Assembly: GCA_016873225.1 (NCBI GenBank)
Contig: VGXS01000013.1
Span: 1-64,000 of the forward strand
Reading direction: 5' to 3'
DNA: 64,000 nucleotides
DNA from: Planctomycetota bacterium
Lineage (GTDB): Bacteria > Planctomycetota > Planctomycetia > Gemmatales > Gemmataceae
The position numbers and the translations under genes were made by a program. Shown in pieces: positions 1-9,500 of the stretch. Below the pieces are notes generated by a model that was given only the letters and a program-made list of their open reading frames with translations, was not told the DNA's origin and ran no database searches. Position 1 is the stretch's first letter, and each line of letters starts with the position of its first letter.

Positions 1-1160
1 TGTATGCCCCTTGAGGGAAAGGAGTTCCGCTCCGGTTTTGGCATCCCACACATTGGCGGTTTTGTCCCAGCTTGCGGTGATAATGCGGTTTCCGTCGGGG
101 CTGAACTGGGCGGAATTTACAGAACTTGTGTGCCCCTTGAGGGAAAGCAGTTCCTTGCCGTTTTTGGCATCCCACACCTTGGCGGTTTTGTCATCGCTTC
201 CGGTGACGATGCGGTTTCTATCAGGGCTGAACTGGGCGGAAAGCACCCAATTTGTGTGGCCCTTGAGGGAAAGCAATTCCGCCCCGGTTTTGGCGTCACA
301 CACCTTGGTGGTATTGTCAGAGCCTATGGTGAGGATGCGATTTCCGGCGGGGCTGAACAGGGTGGACTTTACAAAAATTACGTTCCCCTTGAGGGGAAGT
401 ATTTCGGCGCTGGTTTTGGCATCCCACACCTTGGCGGTTTTGTCATCGCTTCCGGTGACGATGCGGTTTCCGTCGGGGCTGAACTGGGTGGAACGCAACT
501 CCCTTGTATGCCCCTTGAGGGAAAGGAGTTCCGCTCCGGTTTTGGCATCCCACACATTGGCGGTTTTGTCCCAGCTTGCGGTGATAATGCGGTTTCCGTC
601 GGGGCTGAACTGGGCGGAATTTACAGAACTTGTGTGCCCCTTGAGGGAAAGCAGTTCGGCACCCGTTTTGGCGTCCCACACCTTGGCGGTTTTGTCTTGG
701 CTTGCGGTGACGATGCGGCGTCCATCGGGGCTGAACTGGGCAGAATTGACATCACTTGTGTGCCCCTTGAGGGAAAGCAGTTCGGCACCGGTTTTGGCAT
801 CCCACACCTTGGCGGTATCGTCTTCGCTTGCGGTGACGATGCGGTTTCCGTCGGGGTTGAATTGGGCGGAACGCACATCATCTGTGTGCCCCTTGAGGGA
901 AAGGAGTTCGGCACCCGTTTTGGCGTCCCACACCTTGGCGGTTTTATCATCGCTTGCTGTGACAATGCGGTTTCCGTCGGGGCTGAACTGGGCGGACTCC
1001 ACCCATCCTGTGTGCCCCTTGATTGAAAGGAGTTCGGCACCCGTTTTGGCGTCCCACACCTTGGCGGTTTGGTCTTGGCTTGCGGTGACGATGCGGTTTC
1101 CGTCGGGGCTGAAATGGGCAGTATTGACATTACTTGTGTGCCCCTTGAGGGAAAGCAGAG
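1..1160 (-). repeat. Tandem 126-bp (42-aa) WD40-coding repeats, about nine units
   Basis: The motif ccccttgagggaaag (LSLKG on minus) recurs at about 7, 133, 259, 385, 511, 637, 763, 889, 1015 and 1141, spacing 126 bp; 1-153 is identical to 505-657. Confidence 0.92.
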
Positions 1161-2472
1161 ACGGGTCACGAAGGCGGTTCAGGTATCGCCATTCCCAACC
1201 ACGCAGTTTGGGGTCGGCACCGTCGAGCAACGCTCCCATGGCAACAAGGTTGTCCTCGCGCCATTCCTGATGGGCCACCCTCATTGCATTGCCGTATTCA
1301 AATACGGCTACACGCTCTTTCGCCGCATCGGCGTTTTCCCGCTGGATTTCCGCTTCGGCCCGGTTGCCTTCCGATACCCGCCACAGCGCCGCGAACCCGG
1401 CGCCCCCCACCCCGGCGATCAGCAGCAGCACCACCACGCCCGCCAGCATCCGCTGCGTCTGCCGCCTTTTGCGCTCCTCCTCGGCGCGCACCCGCGCCAT
1501 TTCCGCTTCCTTGAGCCGTTGCTCCACCTCCGCCCGGTAATCAGCCACCGCCTTGGCCAGTTCGGCGCCATCGGCGGGCCGGTCGTCCGGCGTCGCCATC
1601 AGGCAGCGCCGGCACAGGGTCACCAGTTCCCGGTCCGCTCCGCAGGCATCGAGCCTTTCAAGCGTTTCGCCAAGGTCGCACTGTGCCGCGCGGGTGATGG
1701 TCTGCATCACGCTGGTGCCGCCAAACGGCGCATGCCCCGTCAATAGGGAAGCCAGGATGCCTCCCAGCGCAAACACATCGGCCCGGGCATTCACCTCCTC
1801 GCCCCGGGCCTGCTCGGGCGCCATGTACGCCGGCGTGCCCTTCACCTGCCCGGCCACGGTCAGGCCCGCCTCTGTCGCCTTGATCTCCCCGGTGATCTCC
1901 TCGCCGCCGGCGATCTCCTTGGCCAACCCCCAGTCCATCACCTGCACTTCGCCAAAGGCACCCACCATCACATTCGAGGGTTTCAGGTCGCGGTGAATGA
2001 TGCCCTGAGCGTGCGCGTACCCCACCGCCTGGCAAATGGACTCAAACGCCGCGATCAGCCGGCCGCGGCCGGTCTCAAGGTCCGTGCGCTTTTTGAGAAT
2101 CTGGTCGAGGGTTTCGCCCCGGATCAGCTTCATCACCAGGTAGGGCAGGCCGGTGGGCAAGGTGCCCAGCGCGTGCACCGGCGGAATGCCGGGGTGCGGC
2201 AGACGGGCGGTGATGCGCGCCTCGCGGTTGAACGAGGCCGCCGACATGCCGGACTTCATCACCTTGATGGCCACTTCCCGGCCAAAGGTGAGGCACTCGG
2301 CGGCGTAGACGACGCCCATGCCGCCGCGGGCGATCTCCGGCTTGAGCCGGTAGCCGGGGACTGTGGCCATGGGAACAGCGGGGCCTTCAGGCTGTTCAAG
2401 GGTATTGGAACCTGGCGGGTCGCTGGCCGGGGTCGGCGGCGTGGTTTCGTGAATGTCGTCGTCAGGCATCAT
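1..2472 (-). CDS. Ser/Thr protein kinase with TM segment and C-terminal WD40 repeats (C-terminus beyond window edge)
   Basis: Reverse-complement translation from ATG at 2472: MMPDDDIHETTPPTPASDPPG...YRLKPEIARGGMGVVYAAECLTFGREVAIKVMK...GIIHRDLKPSNVMV...DWGLA...GTPAYMAPEQARGEEVNARADVFALGGIL..., then a hydrophobic segment (MLAGVVVLLLIAGVGGAGFAALW), then WD40 units LLSLKGHTSSVNSAQFSPDGNRIITASWDKTANVWDAKTGAE. Open to window edge, so missing from the ORF track. Confidence 0.93.
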   Translation of the reverse strand, partial: MMPDDDIHETTPPTPASDPPGSNTLEQPEGPAVPMATVPGYRLKPEIARGGMGVVYAAECLTFGREVAIKVMKSGMSAASFNREARITARLPHPGIPPVHALGTLPTGLPYLVMKLIRGETLDQILKKRTDLETGRGRLIAAFESICQAVGYAHAQGIIHRDLKPSNVMVGAFGEVQVMDWGLAKEIAGGEEITGEIKATEAGLTVAGQVKGTPAYMAPEQARGEEVNARADVFALGGILASLLTGHAPFGGTSVMQTITRAAQCDLGETLERLDACGADRELVTLCRRCLMATPDDRPADGAELAKAVADYRAEVEQRLKEAEMARVRAEEERKRRQTQRMLAGVVVLLLIAGVGGAGFAALWRVSEGNRAEAEIQRENADAAKERVAVFEYGNAMRVAHQEWREDNLVAMGALLDGADPKLRGWEWRYLNRLRDPSLLSLKGHTSNVNTAHFSPDGNRIVTASQDQTAKVWDAKTGAELLSIKGHTGWVESAQFSPDGNRIVTASDDKTAKVWDAKTGAELLSLKGHTDDVRSAQFNPDGNRIVTASEDDTAKVWDAKTGAELLSLKGHTSDVNSAQFSPDGRRIVTASQDKTAKVWDAKTGAELLSLKGHTSSVNSAQFSPDGNRIITASWDKTANVWDAKTGAELLSLKGHTRELRSTQFSPDGNRIVTGSDDKTAKVWDAKTSAEILPLKGNVIFVKSTLFSPAGNRILTIGSDNTTKVCDAKTGAELLSLKGHTNWVLSAQFSPDRNRIVTGSDDKTAKVWDAKNGKELLSLKGHTSSVNSAQFSPDGNRIITASWDKTANVWDAKTGAELLSLKGHT

Positions 2473-2593
2473 GGGCGTGATCCCGAACCGGGAAAGCGAA
2501 TAAAGACCAGTCCATTCTCAAAAGTTACCCGCACCGACCAGGGCACGCAATGACGGAGCATTCAGGGACATGGTGCAAAAAACGAATTTTTAC

Positions 2594-2682
2594 GAGCCCC
2601 CAGCGGAGGTGCGAAGCACCGAAGCGAATGGGTGAGTTTTAAGGCACCCCACTCACTCCGCCTTCGGCTCCGCTGGGGGCTC
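2594..2682. repeat. Palindromic intergenic repeat A (GAGCCCCCAGCGGAG ... CTCCGCTGGGGGCTC)
   Basis: 15-bp perfect inverted arms at 2594-2608 and 2668-2682 enclosing nested hairpins (GGTGCGAAGCACC; GGGTGAGTTTTAAGGCACCC). Confidence 0.8.
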
Positions 2683-2737
2683 TTTTGTTTCCGCTAGGGC
2701 TCCTGGTGTTGTTCCTTGATCGACTCGCCCCTCACTT

Positions 2738-2816
2738 CGCTGGGGGCTCCTAAACGATGAATGGATCTCAATATGAAGGCCACACAAAGGCTGACGATGC
2801 TTAGGAGCCCCCAGCG
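2738..2816. repeat. Palindromic intergenic repeat B (CGCTGGGGGCTCCTAA ... TTAGGAGCCCCCAGCG)
   Basis: 16-bp perfect inverted repeat at 2738-2753 and 2801-2816, sharing the GAGCCCCCAGCG core with repeat A; followed by CAGCCGAAGGCGGAGTGAG, related to the reverse complement of CTCACTCCGCCTTCGGCTC in repeat A. Confidence 0.78.
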
Positions 2817-2938
2817 CAGCCGAAGGCGGAGTGAGCGGGTCTGAATCCGAAGTCGGCGCGATTACTCCGGCGCGACGCGCCTGCGTTCGGGGTTCCTCTC
2901 GCGTTCACTGTACTGGGACGGGTTTGTTGCCTGGCGGA

Positions 2939-3796
2939 TTACGGCGCGCCGCCGGCAGAGCGGAGCGTGTTGGCCAGCAGCATGGCAATCGTCATGGGGC
3001 CGACGCCGCCGGGAACCGGGGTGATGGCGCCCGCCACCTTCGCCACCTCGTCGTAGGCCACATCGCCGCACAGCGAGCCGTCGGGCAGGCGGTGGATGCC
3101 CACATCGATCACCACCGCGCCGGGGTGGATCATGTCGGCGGTCACCCAGCGGGGCTGGCCGAGGGCCGCCACCACGATCTCCGCCTGCCGCAAGATTCCG
3201 GGGATATTTTTCGACTTGCTATGGCAAATGGTGACGGTGGCGTCGACGCCCTTCTGCAGCAGCACCAGCGCCAGGCTCTTGCCCACGATGCTGCTGCGGC
3301 CGAGGATGGCGACGCGCTTGCCCGACCAGTCGATGCCCGAGCGCCGGCCCAGTTCCCACACCCCTTGGGGCGTGCACGGGAGGTAGCGGGGCCGGCCATC
3401 GGCCAGGAGGCCGAGGTTGTCGGGGTGCAGGCCGTCGACATCCTTGGCCGGGTCGATCGCGTCGAGCACCGCCGCGGCATCGAGGTGCCCGGGCAGGGGC
3501 AACTGCACCAATATGCCGTGGACAAGCGGGTCGGCGTTGAGTTTCCGCACCAGCGCCACCAACTCGGCCTGGGCGATGTCGCCGGGCATCTGGTGCAGCC
3601 AACTGGCCATGCCGGCCTTGTCGCACGCCTGCCTCTTGTTGCGCACATAGACATGGCTGGCCGGATTGTCGCCCACCAGCACCGCCGCGAGGCCGGGAAC
3701 AACGCCACTGGCGGCTTTCAGCCTCGCCGCGCCCCCGGCGATCTCGTCGCGGATGGCCTGCGCGATCGCCTTGCCGTCGATGATGCTGGCGGTCAT
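2939..3796 (-). CDS. folD: Bifunctional methylenetetrahydrofolate dehydrogenase / methenyltetrahydrofolate cyclohydrolase
   Basis: 285 aa with FolD signatures: GILVQLPLPGHL, DVDGLHPDNLG, LGRSSIVGKSLALVLL, TPVPGGVGPMTIAMLLANT. Confidence 0.96.
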   Translation of the reverse strand: MTASIIDGKAIAQAIRDEIAGGAARLKAASGVVPGLAAVLVGDNPASHVYVRNKRQACDKAGMASWLHQMPGDIAQAELVALVRKLNADPLVHGILVQLPLPGHLDAAAVLDAIDPAKDVDGLHPDNLGLLADGRPRYLPCTPQGVWELGRRSGIDWSGKRVAILGRSSIVGKSLALVLLQKGVDATVTICHSKSKNIPGILRQAEIVVAALGQPRWVTADMIHPGAVVIDVGIHRLPDGSLCGDVAYDEVAKVAGAITPVPGGVGPMTIAMLLANTLRSAGGAP

Positions 3797-4176
3797 GGGG
3801 AGGTTCCCGGAGGATTCGAGAAGTCGATGGCCGCGTCGGCGGCCCGGTGAATCACCGCCCCCTGCCAGTCGGCAAGGTCGACCAGGGCTTCCAGCTCGCG
3901 GGACAGCACGCCGAGGGCGAACACGGTGTTCGCCTCGCGGCAGGCGATTTCGGCGAGGTTCCAGGCCTTGGCGTCGAGCGGTTCGTTGTCGGCGGGTTCG
4001 CCAAGGTCGACATGCCCGCCCTTGCCGATGACGAGGCAGCCTGCGGCGATGGCGCCCGACGGGTCGAGCGGGGCGCCGGTGTCCTCGCGCTTGCCCACAA
4101 TCGCGACGAACCGGGCGCCCTGGCAGTGGACCGGATCGTGGTGGTCGTGGCCGTGGTCGCGATCCCCGTGGATCAC
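3793..4176 (-). CDS. Small uncharacterised protein with His-rich N-terminus
   Basis: 127-aa ORF in 4-nt overlaps with both flanking genes; [19 protein letters not shown]-terminus. Family not recognised. Confidence 0.7.
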   Translation of the reverse strand: MIHGDRDHGHDHHDPVHCQGARFVAIVGKREDTGAPLDPSGAIAAGCLVIGKGGHVDLGEPADNEPLDAKAWNLAEIACREANTVFALGVLSRELEALVDLADWQGAVIHRAADAAIDFSNPPGTSP

Positions 4177-4763
4177 GCGTTGGCCTTCTTGAAATATTCC
4201 TGGGAACCCTTGGGATCGGCCTTCATCGTGGCTTCGCCCTTCTTCCAGTTGGCGGGGCAGACCTCGCCGACGGTCTCGAACTGCTGCAGGGCGTCGACCA
4301 TGCGCAGGGCCTCGTCCACGCTGCGGCCCAGGGGCAGGTCGTTGATGAGCATGTGGCGCACCACGCCGGCCTTGTCGATCAGGAACAGGCCGCGGAGGGC
4401 GACGCTGTCATCCGGCAGGAGCACGCCGTAGTCCTTGGCGATTTTCTTGGTGAGGTCGGCCACGAGGGGGTAGCGCACGCCGCCCAGGCCGCCGTGGGTT
4501 CGCGGGGTCTGGTTCCAGGCCAGGTGGGTGAACTGGCTGTCGATCGACACGCCGATCACCTCGGTGTTGCGCTTCCTGAATTCATCGAGCTTCTGGTCGA
4601 AGGCGATGATTTCGGTGGGGCAGACGAAGGTGAAGTCGAGCGGGTAGAAGTACAGCACGACATATTTTCCGAGGTAGTCGGCAAGATTCACGGAGGTGAT
4701 TTCCGAACCGATGACCGCGGCGGCGTTGAACACGGGCGCGGGCTTGGTGACGAGCGATGACAT
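4173..4763 (-). CDS. 2-Cys peroxiredoxin (AhpC/TSA family)
   Basis: Translation [22 protein letters not shown]...[18 protein letters not shown]...[11 protein letters not shown], with both Cys motifs ([15 protein letters not shown]). Start set at 4763 by similarity and AGAGG ribosome-binding site, not the longer 4892 start. Confidence 0.95.
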   Translation of the reverse strand: MSSLVTKPAPVFNAAAVIGSEITSVNLADYLGKYVVLYFYPLDFTFVCPTEIIAFDQKLDEFRKRNTEVIGVSIDSQFTHLAWNQTPRTHGGLGGVRYPLVADLTKKIAKDYGVLLPDDSVALRGLFLIDKAGVVRHMLINDLPLGRSVDEALRMVDALQQFETVGEVCPANWKKGEATMKADPKGSQEYFKKANA

Positions 4764-4807
4764 GGCAACCTCTTTCGGGGTGGTGTGTTGGAGCTTCGAC
4801 CATGTCA

Positions 4808-4837
4808 TGATTAGGGATGGGGTGCCACCACGGTCAA
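4808..4837 (-). promoter_or_regulatory. Weak sigma70-like promoter candidate for the peroxiredoxin operon
   Basis: On minus strand TTGACC (4837-4832), 18 nt spacer, TAATCA (4813-4808). The -10 match is poor. Confidence 0.3.
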
Positions 4838-4976
4838 TCCCCGGCCCGGGCGCGGCGACGCGGGAGTCGCCGGTGGGCTTGAAATGCGCCACATCGGCTC
4901 CTAGCAGATAAAATGAGCAACTTGAGAAACTGTTGTCGGTTTCCCGAACGCCGACTGCCTAATGGATCACTTGGCC

Positions 4977-5951
4977 ATGATGGTTGAAATCGAGCATCTT
5001 TCCAAGTACTTCGGGCCCGTTTTGGCCGTCAGCGATGTTTCGCTGAAGATCGGCCGCAACGAGATTGTGGGCCTCCTTGGCAACAACGGCGCGGGCAAGA
5101 GCACGCTCATGCGGATGCTCACCACCTACCTTCCCGCCACCAGCGGACGGATGACGGTGGATGGTTTCGATGTGCTCACCCAGTCGCAGGATGTGCGGCG
5201 CCGGATTGGTTATCTGCCCGAGAGCATCCCTCTGTATCCCGAGATGCGGGTGGAGGAATACCTGCGCTACCGGGCCCAGTTGAAGGGCCTGAGCCGTTGC
5301 AAGGTGCGCCCGCGCATCGAGCATGTGTTGGGCCGGTGCCGCCTCGGCGAGGTGCGCCGCCGGCAGTGCGGCACCCTGTCGAAGGGGTTCCGGCAGCGGG
5401 TGGGCCTGGCCGACGCCCTTTTGGCGGAACCGGCGCTTCTGATCCTTGATGAGCCCACCGACGGCCTCGATCCCGGCCAAAAACAGGAGGCGCTGGCCCT
5501 TTTGCGCGACCTGGGCCGCGAGCACACCATCGTCTTCAGCTCCCACCTGCTGGGCGAGGTGGAGTCGCTGGTGAACCGGATCGTGATCCTCAGGCGGGGG
5601 CATCTGGCGCTCGACAAGCGCATCGAGGAACTGCGGGAGGAGGCCGACCGCGAGCGCACCCTGCGCTTCGAGGTCCGTGGCGGCCGGGAAGCGGTCGATG
5701 GCGCGCTGCGGAACTGCTCGCTGGGCGAATCGGCCCGCTCGGTGCGGTACAACCCTCTTCCCGACGGCTGGTTGCAGGGTGAACTGAGGCTGCCCGGTTC
5801 GCTCGACCCGAGGGAAGACCTGGTGCGGCAGATCACCGGCGCGGGCGTGGGACTGAGGCACATCGAGTTCCACAGGCCCTCGCTGAACGACCGCTGGAAC
5901 GAGATCAACAACCGGGATGTGGCGTCGCTGGCCGCCGCCCCATCCGCCTGA
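4977..5951 (+). CDS. ABC transporter ATP-binding protein (GldA-like)
   Basis: Walker A GNNGAGKST, signature LSKGFRQRVGLADALL, Walker B LLILDEPTDGLD; followed by permease and GldG-like genes. Start may be 4962 instead. Confidence 0.93.
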   Translation: MMVEIEHLSKYFGPVLAVSDVSLKIGRNEIVGLLGNNGAGKSTLMRMLTTYLPATSGRMTVDGFDVLTQSQDVRRRIGYLPESIPLYPEMRVEEYLRYRAQLKGLSRCKVRPRIEHVLGRCRLGEVRRRQCGTLSKGFRQRVGLADALLAEPALLILDEPTDGLDPGQKQEALALLRDLGREHTIVFSSHLLGEVESLVNRIVILRRGHLALDKRIEELREEADRERTLRFEVRGGREAVDGALRNCSLGESARSVRYNPLPDGWLQGELRLPGSLDPREDLVRQITGAGVGLRHIEFHRPSLNDRWNEINNRDVASLAAAPSA

Positions 5952-6002
5952 ACCGGCCCCCCGGGGCCAACATTTGCCGCGAGTCCGATCCGGAGAGCTT
6001 TC

Positions 6003-7559
6003 ATGTCCGATCCGACAGACATCCTGCCCCAGGCAGCGGGGCCAACGGGGGCGCCCGAGGGCCCCGGCCCTTCCCAGATCGTGGACGACGAACTGGCGGC
6101 GCCGCGGATGGTGGGAATCGCCGGGCTCATGGCGCTCATCATCGGTTTCGTCGCCGTGGGGTTCGGCCTGCAGGACCGGGCGTTCGCCATCGGGCCGGGC
6201 ATCGGCCTGTTGTGCCTGTTCGCGGGGCTGACGGGGTTGATCGTCCATGCGTTCATGGAGGACGAGGCCGCGCTGAAGCTGGCCTATTTCTCTGGTGGCG
6301 TGACCGGGGCGGTGGCGGGAACCGGGGTGCTGTTCCTGGGCGACTGGAGCGTGGCGGCCCGGGCCCTGGGGATGGTCATCGCGCTTTCGGCCCTGCCGTT
6401 GCTGTTGAGCGTGGCGCGGGGCGGAACCCCGGGCCAATCGGTGCTGGGCTTGGTGCCCCGGGGCCTGCTGGCGGCCGGTTCGCTGCTGCTTGCCGGCGGC
6501 CTGGCCTGGCAGTTCATCCTGGGCGAGCGGGGCGACTTCGAGTCGATCGGGCTGCCGCTGGCCCTTTCCATCCTCGGCGCGGCCTATTTCATCGGGGTGC
6601 TCGGCTTCCTCGGCTGGGAATCGGAACTGTCGTTCCGAGCCGGGTGGATGGCCACCCTGGCCGGCCTGGGCGTGGCCCTTTTGGCCCTGGTCCGCTCGGT
6701 GCTTCATGAATCGGGCGTCTGGCAGGCGCAGGGAACGGCCTACTTCGTGCCGGCCGGCTACCTGATCGTCGCGGTGTCGCTGCTGGTGGCCGCCGCGGCC
6801 TACGCCACCGTTTCCGACAGGCCCACGCTCGTGGTGGCGCGCCGTGAACTCCAGGGCTTCTTCTACTCGCCCATCGCCTATTTCGTGCTGGTTTCATTCG
6901 CCCTGGCCACCTGGTTCAGCTACCAGAACTTCCTCGGCAACCTCGCCGAGGGCAGGGTGCTCGAGCCGATCCTCAACTACTATGTGGTCGAACTGTTCCT
7001 GATCCTCTGCCTGCTGTTCTCCGTTCCTTTGATCACGATGCGCCTCCTCAGCGAGGAGAAGCGCGCCGGCACGCTCGAGGTGCTGCTCACCGCCCCGGTG
7101 GACGAGGCTTCCATCGTGCTCGGGAAGTTCATCGCGGCGTTCATCATGTTCCTGTGCCTGTGGCTGCCGTTCATGCTGTACCTGCTGGCGCTGCCGGTGG
7201 GGGCCCAACCGGGCTTCGACTTCCGGCCGCTGTTGAGCTTCGGCGTGGCGCTCGCCGCCAGCGGCGCCGGGTTCGTGGCCATGGGCCTGCTGTTCAGCGC
7301 GCTTTCGGGAAACCAGCTGATCGCCGGCGCCCTGACGCTCGTGGGCATGATCGGGCTTCTCGTGCCTTACATCATGCAGTTCAGGCTGATGGAAACCTCG
7401 GGATGGGGAACCGTGCTGGGGCACATCTCGTTCCTCACCGGCTGGGAAAGCGCGCTGGAAGGCAAGCTGATCCCCAGGCAGTGGGTTTTCTCGGTGTCGC
7501 TGACGGTGTTCTGCCTGTTCTGTTCCGTCAAGGTGCTGGAATCACGCAAATGGAAATGA
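6003..7559 (+). CDS. ABC-2 type permease (GldF-like)
   Basis: 518 aa, multi-TM; RRELQGFFYSPIAYFVLVSFAL...LLSEEKRAGTLEVLLTAPVDEASIVLGKF typical of GldF/ABC-2 membrane proteins. Confidence 0.9.
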   Translation: MSDPTDILPQAAGPTGAPEGPGPSQIVDDELAAPRMVGIAGLMALIIGFVAVGFGLQDRAFAIGPGIGLLCLFAGLTGLIVHAFMEDEAALKLAYFSGGVTGAVAGTGVLFLGDWSVAARALGMVIALSALPLLLSVARGGTPGQSVLGLVPRGLLAAGSLLLAGGLAWQFILGERGDFESIGLPLALSILGAAYFIGVLGFLGWESELSFRAGWMATLAGLGVALLALVRSVLHESGVWQAQGTAYFVPAGYLIVAVSLLVAAAAYATVSDRPTLVVARRELQGFFYSPIAYFVLVSFALATWFSYQNFLGNLAEGRVLEPILNYYVVELFLILCLLFSVPLITMRLLSEEKRAGTLEVLLTAPVDEASIVLGKFIAAFIMFLCLWLPFMLYLLALPVGAQPGFDFRPLLSFGVALAASGAGFVAMGLLFSALSGNQLIAGALTLVGMIGLLVPYIMQFRLMETSGWGTVLGHISFLTGWESALEGKLIPRQWVFSVSLTVFCLFCSVKVLESRKWK

Positions 7560-7608
7560 ACGCCCGGCCGGTTGAAACGCCGGCGTGCCGTTCGGAGGTG
7601 AGCGCGAC

Positions 7609-9471
7609 ATGAGCGACTGGAAAGCCGAGGAGGCCAAGGCCCGCGACCGTGTGATTCCGCTGCTGACGCTGGCGATCACCGGCCTGGCGCTCTTTTCCGC
7701 CGGCCTCATCATCCCCTTTGTCAAAAGGGATTTTTACGAGGTGATTTCCGGCGGAGTCGTCCAGTGGCGGGCCCGCCCGTTCCCGCTGGTGATGACGGGA
7801 GCGCTGCTGGTGCTTGGCATCGGGTGCCTGCTGGGAGCCTCCATCCTGGGGAGGGGCGGCGAGCGCGCCAGTCCCTCCGTCAGGAGGCTGCTGTACGGGG
7901 CCAACACCCTCGTGGCGGGCCTGTTCCTCGTCGGGATCCTGGCCTTCCTCAATGTGCTCAGCAACCTGCGCCTGGGCCGGTTTGATGTGTTCAACCAAAC
8001 CTTCGACTACACCCAGGCATCGCTTTACACGCTGGCGCCCAGCACCCGCGACTTCATCTCCAACCTGCGCGAGCCGGTGAACCTCTACTACTTCCACAGC
8101 CCGTTCAGCGGCTCAAGCCAGTTCGCCCGCGCCGAAACCGCCACCCTCGTGGAGAACTGCCGGCGCATCCAGCCCTCGCTCGTGACATGGCAGGTGCTTG
8201 AGATTCCCAGCGAATCGGGCCTCCGCGAGCTTGAGGACCTGCGCAAGAAATACCAGTTTCCCGAGGAACTGGGCCTGTTGGTGGTCATGGGCACCAACCA
8301 CGAGTTCATCAAGTCGTCCGACCTGGTCTCGCAGCAGCGCTCCGGGCCACCGGGAGACCCCTCCGGCGGCGCCACGCTCCAGTACCTGGGCGAGGGCAAG
8401 CTGCTCAACGCGCTGGTTTACCTGTCGGAAAACAAGACCAAGGCCTCGGTGTACCTAACATCGGGCAACGGCGAAATGGGCAAGGGGGATGGAGCCGACC
8501 GCTCCGCCGCCATGGGCCAGGTGATCCAGGCGCTGGAAAAGGACAGCTACAAAGTGGAAACCCTGAACCTCGCCGGCAAGTTCCAGGCGATCCCGGCGGA
8601 CGCCGACATCATTGTCATGGCCGGGCCCAAGAACGACCCATCCCAGCAGGCCGTCGACGCGCTCGAGAAGTTTTTGCAGGGCGGCTCATCCGGCAAGAAG
8701 GGCAAGCTGCTGGTGCTGCTGGGCCCCGAGCGCGAACGCACCGGAGGCGCCATCGGCTTCACGCCGCTGCCCCGCCTCAAGGGCCTGCTGCGCAAGTTCA
8801 AGGTGGATGTCGCCGACCAGGTGGTTGTCAATGGCGAACTTCCACCGCATTCAACCACCATCGCCGTCGCCAATCCCAGGGTGAGCAGTTCGCTCACGAA
8901 GCCGATGCGGCGCGGCGGCGGGTTGCTTCCGTTCGAGTTTCCCGAGGCTCGCGTGGTCAATCCCGTCACGGCGGGCCCGGCGGACGCCGCCGCCCCCTCG
9001 CCCCTCTCCGCCGACTCGTTCCTGATCGCCTTCCCCCGCTACGATCCCCGGCCGGTCTCCGACCTGTCGCAGTCGTTCGAGGCGCTGGTGAGGTCCGCCG
9101 GCTGGGAAAGCGGCAAGAATCCCGCCCCGCCGACCGACGAGCTTACCGTCGGCGTGTCGGTGAGCGATGGCGGCTCACCCCGGTTGGTGGTTTTGGGCAA
9201 CGCCCGCGGCTTCTCGGATGACTTCCTCGGCAGGCGCGGCGTATCCGGTAATTCCATCGACCTCGCCTCCACCAGCGTCAACTGGCTGCGCGAGCGCTCG
9301 AACCTGGGCGCCAAGCCGTCGGACATGGTGAAGACCGAACGCAAGACCTACAAGCTGGAACTTGACCAGCGCGCGGCCGGTTTCAGCCGGCTACGGTTCC
9401 TGCCTCCGGCGCTCGCGGTGCTCGCCATCGCGGGCATGGGGGCGGGTGTCTGGCTGATCCGCAGGCGCTGA
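7609..9471 (+). CDS. GldG-family ABC transporter auxiliary protein
   Basis: MSDWKAEEAKARD...FNQTFDYTQASLYTLAPSTRDFISNLREPVNLYYFHS...; N-terminal TMs, large extracytoplasmic region, C-terminal TM. Position after GldF. Confidence 0.85.
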   Translation: MSDWKAEEAKARDRVIPLLTLAITGLALFSAGLIIPFVKRDFYEVISGGVVQWRARPFPLVMTGALLVLGIGCLLGASILGRGGERASPSVRRLLYGANTLVAGLFLVGILAFLNVLSNLRLGRFDVFNQTFDYTQASLYTLAPSTRDFISNLREPVNLYYFHSPFSGSSQFARAETATLVENCRRIQPSLVTWQVLEIPSESGLRELEDLRKKYQFPEELGLLVVMGTNHEFIKSSDLVSQQRSGPPGDPSGGATLQYLGEGKLLNALVYLSENKTKASVYLTSGNGEMGKGDGADRSAAMGQVIQALEKDSYKVETLNLAGKFQAIPADADIIVMAGPKNDPSQQAVDALEKFLQGGSSGKKGKLLVLLGPERERTGGAIGFTPLPRLKGLLRKFKVDVADQVVVNGELPPHSTTIAVANPRVSSSLTKPMRRGGGLLPFEFPEARVVNPVTAGPADAAAPSPLSADSFLIAFPRYDPRPVSDLSQSFEALVRSAGWESGKNPAPPTDELTVGVSVSDGGSPRLVVLGNARGFSDDFLGRRGVSGNSIDLASTSVNWLRERSNLGAKPSDMVKTERKTYKLELDQRAAGFSRLRFLPPALAVLAIAGMGAGVWLIRRR

Positions 9472-9500
9472 AAAACGCGACCAAGAACGAGGCCCATCCA

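Noticed and set aside
4-1270. Long plus-strand ORFs of 340 and 419 aa with internal repeats
   Set aside because: Antisense shadows of the minus-strand WD40 repeats; 126 bp is divisible by 3, so any stop-free frame stays open through all units.
4764-4892. 43-aa N-terminal extension of the peroxiredoxin ORF
   Set aside because: Homology begins at [12 protein letters not shown], with a good ribosome-binding site there.
4959-6707. 582-aa minus-strand ORF
   Set aside because: Antisense to the clear ABC ATPase and permease genes; low-complexity Gln/Arg/His composition typical of a high-GC shadow frame.
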